Of a stretch of DNA of 64,000 bases, positions 43,501 to 55,500 are shown piece by piece. Source of the DNA: Lytechinus variegatus (Eukaryota > Echinodermata > Echinoidea > Temnopleuroida > Toxopneustidae); assembly GCF_018143015.1 (NCBI RefSeq), contig NC_054740.1, positions 75,165,856-75,229,855 on the forward strand, read 5' to 3'. The position numbers and the translations under genes are program-made. The number at the start of each line of letters is the position of its first letter. Position 1 is the first letter of the stretch. The notes under the pieces are model-generated. The model saw only the letters and a program-made list of their open reading frames with translations. It searched no databases and was not told the origin of the DNA.

Positions 43501-46500
43501 CAACTTTTGATAACCTGCCCTACGTCACCCGGTCCACCCGTCACCTATTTTTCCAACATGTCGACCCTTTAGATAACACAAACCATAACATAAGCACATT
43601 CGTTAATTAATCCATTGTCACAAGCCATCAATTTTTACCCTATACCATAGTCACCTTGTCAATCGACAGCATCTTCGTCACCCTATTGTTTTTATCATTC
43701 CAATCTTTGGCCAGAACTTCAACTCGTCATCCTATCATGCATACTTTCCAACATGCCACGCATTGAATCGGCATCTCACTCATCAATCTCGACAGCCATG
43801 TATCATTACCCGACTGACCACTTCTCATCCCATCCCACTCGTCATCCTCATCATCTTTCAACTCATCACATACACTGTCATCACAAACCCTTCGTCACAC
43901 ATATGTCACCCACTTTGCCACTACACTTGGCATTTATTCTCGCTCTCACCTGTTACATCAACCCAACTTAACTTAAGTTGACTTAGCCTGGCCTTAATCA
44001 ACACGCTCCTCACTCTAATCACACCCGGCATTTATACCCTCATAGCTCAATAGCAAACATTACATTCGTCATCTGGTGGGGCGTTTCAAGAAACTAGCGT
44101 TCAAATCAGGTGTATGTCCCAGAATCAGGCTATACGACCGGTGATTAGACGCATTTTATAATCAACATTATTTCTGATTTAGGGACTTACGATCGATTTG
44201 CAATTGATCGTAGGTTTCTTGCAAAACCCTCACAGGGTGACATTGCACTCGTCACTGAACACACTACTGATTCATTCGTATCGTAACCATCACTCCAATC
44301 GCTACCATTCTTCATCATATTGCACTTATCATCACTTCACTTATCGTTCCAATCTTTATTTTCATCGTGACTTCACTCGGCACTTGTACCCAACTTATGC
44401 GCACTCTTACTCCATATGACTTTCTTTGACTGTCACCCACCTCATCATGTCATTCGATCAAATGTTCAATCTGTCACCACCCTTAATCACTTGTCATCAC
44501 CCTTGATACTTTACTTTTAATCCAACCCATCAAAAATTATTCGTCACTATCTCGTCACCCACACATTCATTTTTATCGCCACATTCGTCACTGAATCACA
44601 ATCCAAACATTCTAATCAAAACCCAACTCATCACTATATTCATCGACCACAATCTCATTACCTTCCTACATCTCACTATAGCTAGGCCTTGTGGTATGCG
44701 CCTGTAATCCAGCCATAGTAGGGAAGTTACAAATTGATGCAGAGGTTCGAAGTTCGAGCCCTGGGGAGTGTTTCAAGCAAGGATTTGTCGAACGTTTTAT
44801 CCGACAAGTCCGGTTTTATCCGACCGTTGCCATAGTTACAGGGCTTCTAAGCCAATCAAAATGAAGGAAAGCTGAAAAATCTGACAGGTTGTCGGACATA
44901 AATGTTCATGAAACGCTCCCCAGGTCATGTCTTTCGGATGTTGACGTTAAAATGTCGACCAAGACCTATATAAATTTATCTGATTTATACACGTCTGTTA
45001 GAAACTCAAACACACACACACATTTCACCAAATTAGACCCATATATATATATACCCTCCAATATTTGCATTCTAACCTGCCCACGAGCATAAGTTCCCTG
45101 ACTCCTGGATCTTTCTTGCTGAATTTCTTTCTGAAGTACGTCCATACATCGATGGTGAATAGAGTACTTGTTGAGTTAAAGATAGATGTTAGATCACTCA
45201 TCAAAGCAGCCAACATCACAGCAAGCATTATACCACGAAGGCCTATTAATAAGAGAAAGATATATTTGAATAAACTATATATAATTTAAAAAAAATGAAC
45301 AATTAAAAACGTCAACGCGTTGATTGTCCATTCTTGATTCCGATGGTAAATTCAATTACAATATGACAAAAGCTCTTTAAAATCCACTTTTAAAAAATCT
45401 ATATAGTCCAATAGTCCATACTTTAAAATATATATATATTCTTTCCAGGTGGTTAGACTGATACATTATATCCATACATTTCATTAAATTATATATTCAC
45501 TATAGCATATATCAATCGAGTTGATCCTCCAATAGTCCATGTAATTACTTTCTAATATCCTGTGCATTATCGCTTGTTTATATTTGGACTGAGCAACTAA
45601 AATTGTACATTTTCTTGTACTTAATTGAAATGTTATGGTATGTGGTGATGCCAACAAAACTAACATTGTTTCGAATATAAAACATACTCAAACTTATGAC
45701 ATCCTAATTACTTTGGCGACACCCAGCTAATAAAGCTCGCTTCATAATCTTTGCTATCATATCAACTTTTATGTATTTTGCCCCCATGATGTACTTTACA
45801 TGTATTTCAAAATGATACCAACCAGTAGGAAGTACGGCCATGACCAATCTAGGATACGCAATATTGGTACATCCCGTAGTACTACCACACACTTCCATAC
45901 ATGTTTCAGCAGTAGAACAGGCTACTTCATCTAAACAAAGAAGAAAGTGAAATGTTTAAAAACTCTCTAGGATTAAAGCCGAGACGAATAGTTTTGTTTT
46001 CGGCATATGTACAAGAAAAGGATCAGCACAATGTTTAGAGATTAGACAGGTTGATAAATCAATTTAGGTAGGTTGAACAGATTTAAATTGGTCATCGTAA
46101 AAATGTACTTTTACGATGTCATTTATGAAAAATTATTGAATGAAATTATGTTCAAATACAGCATCATCAATGATAATCTAATTTTTATCTAGTGATTCAA
46201 TATTCGTTTTGTTCAATCTAATTAACATAACATGGTATATAACATAATATCCCTATTTTCATTGATGGAATTTACATAACATATATCCCTATTTTCATAA
46301 ATGGAATTAACATAACATATATCCCTATTTTCATTAATGGAATTAACATAACATATAATTATCCCTATTTTCATTAATGAAATTTACATAATATATATCC
46401 CTATTTTCATTAATGGAATTAAGACATACATCCCTCTTTTCATTAATGGAATTAACATAACATATATCCCCATTTTTCATGAATGGACTGTCCACATTAT

Positions 46501-49500
46501 CATACCTGGGAACATGATCCTGCTGATCATTCCGGGAAGTACCATTAAGAACATAGGGAGAAATTTGATATATCCAGCGAGGATGCAACCACCCTGGGCA
46601 TGAGACAGACTTTTCGATGCCAGTGCTCTCTGTACCATCATCTACACGCAGAAAATGATATTCTTCATTTAACAAATATATATATCATTTCATTCGTTTA
46701 TTTCCATTTTCAACAATTACAGTTTCTTCTGTACATGTTGACATATATAAATAACAAAACATATTTCAATTATTCCTGTACAGAAAATTATATTCAAGAT
46801 TATTACAAATCAGGTTGAAAATGGAGGAGGCTGCTAAAAAGCGGAGCTTGTAGAGTGCAGCCTCCTAATAAATATTCTTGCAGTTGTTTAGCATATAAAA
46901 AAAATAAGGTACCAACTTGAGCATGACCAGTTGAATTAAAAAGAAAAATTGAAAATAAAAATAGAAAAGGAAATAAGAAAAAGAGAGATTAAAGGTCTCC
47001 AGAATCCAGCCCCAGCACTCACAGACGGACCTCGCCGATCAACAGGAAAACGAAAGAGATGTATAAGTGTACGTGACATGATAAACATGTTTGATTAAAA
47101 AAATACAAGAGCTTGAGTGATGAAGAGTTAAATTCAATGGTTATCTTGACGGCGTTAATCATAGCTTCTGTTGTGGGGTGAATAACCAGTAAAATTAGTA
47201 TAGACGGCGTTAATCATAGCTTCTGTTGTGGGGGTGAATAACCAGTAAAATTAGTTATAATTCAGGCAATATAACATTTTATATATATATTTTTTTTCTC
47301 TCTCTCTCCCTTCACCTCTTAGATTTACCACTTATTTATTTTGCTTCTTTTCATGGTTACTATGTTTAGTTGTTTTTTTTTTCTCAATACGCCCCCTCTC
47401 TCATACAGCATCAGTTTCTTTATTTGCTTTTACCCTTTTAGGCAATTTGCTTCCCTTCCATATATACAGGTTTTTTTTTTTACTATATAGTCTTCTGTTT
47501 TTCCCCCTCACATCCAGCACATTACAATATCAGTTACCCCATTTGTATATATTATTTTTTCATTTTTGATATATTTATATACTTTTATACTTACAGATTT
47601 ATTTTATCACTTACTTTCTTCTCTTTGTTAGTTTAATGCTCTATCATACATACTTGTGTCTTTTGCACTTTATCAGATGTTCCCTTCTCTTTCCCTTTAT
47701 TCCCACTCTTATGCACAAGCTTATTATGCCTTTCTTTGTTACCTGTTTGACCCACCTGTCACTAGGGCTGCGTTTATGCGACCTCAACCCAGAATCATGA
47801 TTGGAATCACGATTTGAATCATGATTCAAAACAGCAACATGAATCACGATCCGACAGAATCAGCGTTTATACGACCATCTTTCTAACGCTGTTTCTCCCT
47901 GAATTCGGGCCGATCCAGTGCGCATCACAGTGCGCAGTTTGACCCAGGAAGTATAGGTCAACATTTTCGCGCGTGTTTCTAACTTCACGTCGGCTGCTAG
48001 ATTTTTGCTGCCACCGGAGCTAACGCGCGATCGTTTGTGCAAGTGCAACTCGGCTTCCGAAAAATAAATCTTTTACTTCCAGAATTCCGTGTATTGTACC
48101 TCGTATTGTTTTTGTTTACTTGTATTCAATCTTGTCGGTTCATCAAAAATGGTGTTCGGTAGTACTGGGCACGAATTCTGTTAATTTTGTCTCGACAGGC
48201 GGTGCCACATCTCCGTTGAAATCCCTCCCTTGCAAGCGCCGCTGAAAGGGACTAGATCGTCTTATATTTCTGTGAATCCCGGTAAGGGATGCTTGTGCTT
48301 CAGGCTCAGCCCAAAGCACAAGCAGAGCCCTGAGTTCGTCGTCAGTCCAATTTGTGCCTTTGGAACTTGAAGACATGATTGATGAAAACAGTGAAATCAG
48401 GGTGACCAGACGTCCCGTATTTCCCGAGAGTGTCCCGTATTTCAGAATATTGAACAAAATGTAGTTAATACATTTAAAAGTGACGAATTTTCATTAAATA
48501 ACCAACAGCTGACGAAGCAGGGACAACAATTAAATCGATAACTGTAAACTTTTGCAAGTTCTGCGATGATTTCTTGCTAATACATTGCAAACGAACTGGC
48601 CTCCTGCCTGTGTGTGGCAGGCTACTAGCTAGGCATGGAGGATCGAAGCAAATTCTCAATGGTGCAAACACCTCACATGATAAACAGTTTTTCCACCAAA
48701 ATAATCACAAAATCGGCGGGAAATTCTTATAATTATACTATGGATTCTCAGTTTAATGATTTGGAGATGTAATCGGAGGAAAATGTTATTGACTTTTCAT
48801 AGATCTAGTTGTTTCAGCTTTCGTTTTGAGTCTTGGTGTGCACGATGCCGCGATGTTTCATCTAATTTTTAAGTTTGACAATATGTTTCACTTTGAAATT
48901 TTATTCATTTCTAAAACATTTTATGTTTAAAATTTTAAAAATACATTTAAAAAAACACCAAATAAAGTTATGATTTTTATTAGATGATTGGATTTTTTGT
49001 TTACTTGAAGTTTGAACTTTTCCCTTTTCTTTATTTTATATATACCCTATCCTTTCTGCTTGCCCTTTTTTGTTCCATCTATCTTTATTTCCTATCTTTC
49101 TTTCCTCGACATTTTCTTTTCTCTCTCTCTCTCTCTCTGTTCATTTTTCTTTCTTTCCTTCTTTATCCAATATACTTTTTTATTTCCTTCATTCTTTCTT
49201 TCCTTATAATTACCTTGGCTTCCTTCTCTCTTCGTCTCCTGTTTCTTTTCGTTCTTTCTCTCCTTCCATTATTTTCTATTTTTTCGTTCTCTTCCCCTTC
49301 ATTCTTCCCTTCCATTCTTTATTCCTTTCTTCATTTTTCCCTTCTTATTCTTTTCCCTTATTTTTATTTTCTTTCTTTTGTTTCTTTCTTTCAAAGAATG
49401 AAGGAAACATGTTTATTTCCTTCATTCTTTCTTTCCTCCTTCTTTTTCTCACCTTTCCCCCTTTAATTGTCTCCTTTATTTTGCGAGACATTTATTAATC

Positions 49501-52500
49501 TTCCCTTCCTTTCTTTCTTTCTATATTCATTTCAAAGAATGACGGAAACCTTTTTTTATCTCTTTTATTATTTCTTTCATCCTTTTATTCTAACTTTCTG
49601 TTATTTTTTCTGTTTTCCTTTATTTTCTTTCCTTCCCAATCATCTCTTTTCTTTCTCTCCTTCATTCTTTCGTTCACCTTCCCTTCTAATTCTTTATATT
49701 TTTTTCAAAAGTCTTATTATTATACTATGGATTCTCAGAAGCCCACACTTTGTGTGGGCTTCTTTGTTGATCTTCGTTTGTCAATTGTCCCGTATTTCAT
49801 TTTGTGAAATCTGGTCACCCTGAGTGAAATATACAAATGACGCTACAGTACAACCCGGGGTACAATACACAGAATGATAATTCCTAAATGCACATGACAA
49901 TTGGCATATACCGGTACTAGTACACTGGCAATCTGCTACACGAAAATTAACCTGCACGAAACACAGCGCGCGCCTTTGAGTCGAACCCGGAAGAAGCACG
50001 ACACAATGACGTCATAGAATCATGATTCAAATCACGATATCGTTTATACGACCTTTTTCGTTCGTGATTCTACAGAAACGTCTTTCCAAACGCCCTTTTT
50101 TTCGTGTTTCATGTTTGTGATTCTAATCATGATTATATTCAATTTCGACTAAACGCAATCGTGATTCTGCAGAATCGTGATTTGAATCATGATTCTAATC
50201 ATGATTCTAGGGTAAAAAAGTGTCGAATAAACGCACCCTAATACTCTTGTTTTTCATATCTTCCTCATACCCTCTATCACTGTTTTGTTCCAGATCCTGT
50301 TTGATGTTGCCTGCCTCATTATCTTAATCCCTCTTGGCTTGAGGTCTTTCTTTGGCCTTACTCCACTAACTTCCCTGTGTCTGCCTACTCTTTTTCTTTC
50401 ATCCCCTTCATTAACCTGATTGGTCATCTCTTCTCACTAATGCCCCTTTTGTCTCCTTGTTCCAGTGTTGCTGTTGTACATGTCTGTGGTCTATATTATG
50501 GTTGTTCCACCTTATATGTTTGTCATTTTGCCTCCGAAGAAGATTCTGCTAGGATCGAAAGCTTAGGCCCTTTTTGACTTTCTTAAAATAATTATGTAAT
50601 ACTTTGAAATTTACTAACATCAGTAATCTATCGATCCTCTTTCACCCGCCTCCTGATGTGTAAACGTCTTCCCCTGTTCCATATAGATGCAGGCTATGTT
50701 ACAGTGGAAAATAATCCTTCCTTCGGATAGGATGGTAAATGGAGGTGCCGTGTAGAGGAGAGTCGCCAACTTTGCACGTTAAGAACCCACTGCACTATTT
50801 GTATAGGAGTAGGGAGAATCCCAGTGTAGTGGTCCATACCTGCACTCCCCCAATCAGTTATATCGGGAGGAGAGACATGCGGGGCAGTGATTCGCTAGTT
50901 CGCTTTTCGCCTCCCAGGTATACAGGTGACGCCAAATAAAGATAATAATAATAGTAGTAGTAGTAGTAATAATACTGATGATAATAATGATAACAATGAT
51001 AATAATAAGAATAATAATAATCCCTTCCTTCCTACATTTTCTATTGCATTTTCTGCAGTGTATAGTACCATTAAATACTTACATGCCCAATACTGTATGT
51101 CTACTTTATTATCTATTACTTTGTTTAAAAATATACTATAAAAACCTACCTTTTTCAAGAGAGTATCAATAAAATAAGTGACTTTTTTATATAATTTGTA
51201 AAGAAAGTACGCTTCCCTTTTCCAGTAATTAGAACTATCATCATGTATTTATCTTACTATTTAACCTTTTGTTATTGTAATGCGTAGTTCAGCATAGACA
51301 TTTCGCGATATGAATGAAAAACTATTATTATTATTATTATCATCATCACTATTATTATTATTATTATCGTTATTATTATTAATATTACTACTACTACTAC
51401 TGTTGTTATGGGGGGCTTACCTGATCCGTACACCAATACCAAATAGAAGCTGGTGTCTGACCGAAGAGAAAACCGGCCCAGGGCATGTCAGAGTTAGTTG
51501 GGTGACGTAACATTTGGAATGAATCTTCCCTCGGATATCCACATGAAGTATCCGGATTATAAATTGTCGTGTTTGGTATAGCATTCATGTACTTCACCCG
51601 TAACTGATCATAACCACCAATGCGAACAAAACCTGCATGTTGAATTCATATTTTAAAAAATCTAATAAGAATTTGAAATGAAATATCTAAACATTATTTA
51701 ACTCTTTCTTAAATATAATTGACTATACAGTAGTTTGTTAGTTCTCGTTAGAAAATTATCTTCCAGGTTTACAAACTTTATAAACCTTCATAATTAAAAC
51801 ACAAATTCAACGAAAAGAGACGTTACTCAACAAAACTTCATTTTTATATGACCTATCAGAAGAATCATAACCTTTTATAACATCTTCACCTATCAAGCTC
51901 ATACAGACTTACGGCGGTTCGCTTTGTCCAAACTTTGGTTCTTGTCAACAAATCGGTCGACCACTGAATTGGTCAGCTTTGATTCCTTGAGAAACAAAGG
52001 AAGGTATTTTTTAAAATCTACTTGCTCTCTTTTTGCAAAACTATAGTTTATATAGCTCTGCTGTCCATATTTTCAACTCAAGATTTGGTTATGATCGCTT
52101 TAAGTTTAGTTCTTACTCATGATCATGAGAATAGAAGCTCCGATAATCATGATGAAGAATTGAAGAGTGTCTGTGTAAATAACAGCAGCCAGACCACCTA
52201 AGGGCAACAAAACAAAAACAATTAAATATCAACCAAAAAATAAAACATGACCTTGATCATGTGCATGTTCATATCCAGCTAAAAGGAACAGATCTTCCGA
52301 ACGATAGGAGAGTAGTTCCAATTAGATTTAACGATTCGTCTTTGCAATAACCATCATGGTCGACTGTGGACTGTGTCATGAAATTGGTTTATTTATATTT
52401 GTAGACTCTTTCATTTTATATGAATCCTTGTCGGTTCCGATATCACTCGTAAAATTCCAAACTGCAAAGACACCACCTGACTCTGTCTAAACTGACAATT

Positions 52501-55500
52501 ATTTTCTTAAGATATTATGGACATTAAGGTGGTTTATGCAATAAAATTAAATCTTAGCACGAACATTATATTTTACAGATTATAGAAAGATTACAATTAT
52601 TATACCATCAGGGACTATCGGGTCATATAGTGATTAAGTTTGCTCTCCTCTTCCCTGGGCACCGACTGATGCACTGGGCAAACTTTGATCAAAATATTGC
52701 ACGTACCTGTATAATAGTTTATGTCATTTTATGTATATGATTGATATTGCTTTTGAAATCTTGAATATGTTTGAAGTGCCGAATAAATAATAAATAAATA
52801 CATAAATCATACAATAATTTGTAAACACAGATCATAAAAGCAAACAAATCGTCAAGTATAAAGAAAGACTAGTAAATGCACATTACAATATTTTAACTTT
52901 ACACCAACTATTATTAACTGTCGGGCATAAAATAATGTTATTGGTTTAACTTTAGAACGAACCTGTAACTGTGCATACCGCAGTCAAGGCAAGAAGTAAT
53001 ATAATGGAAAGGTACAGATTCCAGTGAAGTGCTTCTTGAATGAAGAGTGCTCCTGAGTAAAGATCGACCTGGTATTCAAATTTCAAATAGTTTGGTAACA
53101 ACATGAAATGATATGTTCATTACTATCATCTTTGTCGTTATCATTGTCATGATCGTTATTGTTATCATTACTATGATTATATAATTTTTATCATTGTTAT
53201 TATTGTCATTTATCATCATCATCATAATAATAATTATCATTCCATCATTATTACCATAACAATTATCACAAACATCAACATCATCATCACCGTCATCACT
53301 ATCATAATAACGACAATGATGATATTACCATTAAAAAGTTCATAATCGAAGAAATTACTACATTTGCGCGGTTGGTTAAGTGATCTGAGGCATTATCGAT
53401 TCTATTACAGTTCTTTCAGTGCTTCGTTTGAGTGTTGTCAACTTACTCAAGATTGATTCTCGAATGTAACCAATCATTCTTATTTCTTTGTAAAATCTCA
53501 ATGATATAATTTAACTTTGTTCTTATTTCTCAATCGTGGGGTCACTCATATCATTGGCAAACCTTTTCACAAAGATCTAAATTTCCTTCCGCGTGCTAAA
53601 AAACTTTTACCATTTTCGTATAAATCTATCGGAAGGAAAGTTTCCCGAAATGTTTGTACTTTGTTTTTAACTTTCATTGACCTTTAGGTATGTTTTACTC
53701 CCTTTACACCAGATGAAGTTCTTGAAGTTCAGAAGCAAACCACTGTGACACAATGGGTGCATCGTTTCTCATAGTATTTACTCATTATTCGCTTTATGAA
53801 GGCCATTGAAAATGTATAGTTTCTCTTTTGTAGGCCTATGCACTTTCGAGGTCTTCATAACTTTAATGTTACATTATCTGTGAAAAGTATAACCGCGAGG
53901 AAAGAAATGTTATATGTGCTCATGACTGAATAGTCCTAGCTGCACGAGAATTGTTAGAAAGTGGACGAAATAACATTGGGTGTTTTGTTCAATGTTCAAA
54001 ATAAATTCCTTTCTTCACATATTGAAGGGTCTGTTTGAAATTCATTCCTCGATGAAAGAACTTGTTTAGTAAACAGATAGCCTTTTAGAGTAAACCTGGC
54101 AATATTAGCCAAAGGCGTTTTTATTTGCTGCACAGTGGATGTTGATCAAACAGAAACGGGATAAAACATGAAGAATTTAATTTCTTCTTTAATCACGAAC
54201 TTTGATCTCGTGAAACCTTATTCAAATATACGATATGAGGAATAAAAGTTGAACCTATAAGGACGACGAGGAGGGTATATTGGTAACCCACAGGAGTAAC
54301 CAAAGTCAGTTAACAGTGTTAATGATCTAATAGAAAAATTATTCAGACATTTTCAGACTCAAACGAAGTCTTTAGACAAAAAATAATACATCCAGGGGAT
54401 AGAGCAAAATTCCGAAGCAAATAAGAAATAAGATCATAACTTCACATTTAGAAAAAAAAATTATTTTTAAGAATGTTTTTCTCATAGCTGTTGCCCCTTA
54501 GGCTAGCTACCTGACCTATTATTAACAGCTTACTCTGGATTATGTTTTCATAATTGCCGATACTTCTTATATATATTTTTTGTTCAACAACCTGCCTTAC
54601 CAGTGTAATCATTATTATTGTGACGATAAAATAAAAATGTTATTGCTCTTTGAAATATTATAGTCCATGCAGCATCCATTGTTTATTACGCTATATTATT
54701 TTAACCATGCTAACTGATCTTGAAAGTGTTCACATGTGTCTAGGTGTCTGCGTATTGAACGAACTTACGGCCATCGTGGCAAGTGGGCGTTCCACTTATT
54801 CGAGGGGTATGGCGTGTGTTTGATTCCCACTTTAGACACTGAAAGGTACACTCGTAAACCTAAAATGAGTGTATCTGAAATAGTAATACAATTGAGATTT
54901 TTTTACAGTTTATCCGTGTTCTGATGTCTATATAGAATAAACGAATGGAATCATATGCGGTACAATGATAGCAACTATAACATACCGATATCTTGGTAAA
55001 AATGTAGAGGATTAGTGAGAGGATCGCCAAATAGACTCGAATGCGACTGCCTCCAAATCTTTTTGTCATATATTCGGGTAAGGTTGATACCTAAATACAA
55101 AAAAAATGACAGTGGATGAAAGTCAGTAATTATATATACAGTATATATGTACATATCAGCAAACTTATATTAATTCGTAACACACGAGTTAATTCGATGA
55201 GAAAGATCGTGTTACTATAGTAGAGCAAAATAATGTTGGGATACGCAGTAAGAGGAGTGGACGGAGATATGAAACAGAATTTATGTAAAAATACTATGTA
55301 TCGTCACAATTTATGGAAGAATTTTTTCCTAGATAAGTTCTTGTTAATGCATGTGAAAAGGCCTACATTCAAATGGCAAGGTTCAATCAATGCATCAAAA
55401 AGATTTGCAGCTCAAGGTATAATAAACCCATCTATGTTGGGGTGGGGGTGGGGGGGTTAAGTGAAATAATATTATGATGATTCTTACCCCGCTTGCAATG

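Larger units (their letters stand above)
47763..50241. mobile_element. TIR element carrying a trihelix (Myb/SANT-like) gene remnant; PIF/Harbinger-type likely
   Basis: The ends TAGGGCTGCGTTTATGCGA and, inverted, TTAGGGTGCGTTTATTCGA bound 2.48 kb. GAATCATGATT and its variants recur subterminally on both sides. The minus-strand trihelix ORF and the absence of a transposase suggest a two-gene DNA transposon that has lost one gene. A hAT-like element is nested inside. The host is an SLC5 intron. Confidence 0.75.

Noticed and set aside
48984-49823. Ser/Phe/Leu-rich frames of 118-160 residues
   Set aside because: Translations of a polypyrimidine tract inside a transposon.
50250-50600. Possible retroelement 3' end ending CCGAAGAAGATTCTGC and CGAAAGCTTAGGCCC
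   Set aside because: No reverse transcriptase, endonuclease or ribozyme core could be read, so no family was assigned.
51913-51979. Possible extra SLC5 exon on the minus strand with a good GTAAGT donor
   Set aside because: Exon 7 joins exon 8 perfectly ([10 protein letters not shown]) without it, and with phase 1 from exon 7 it hits a stop.
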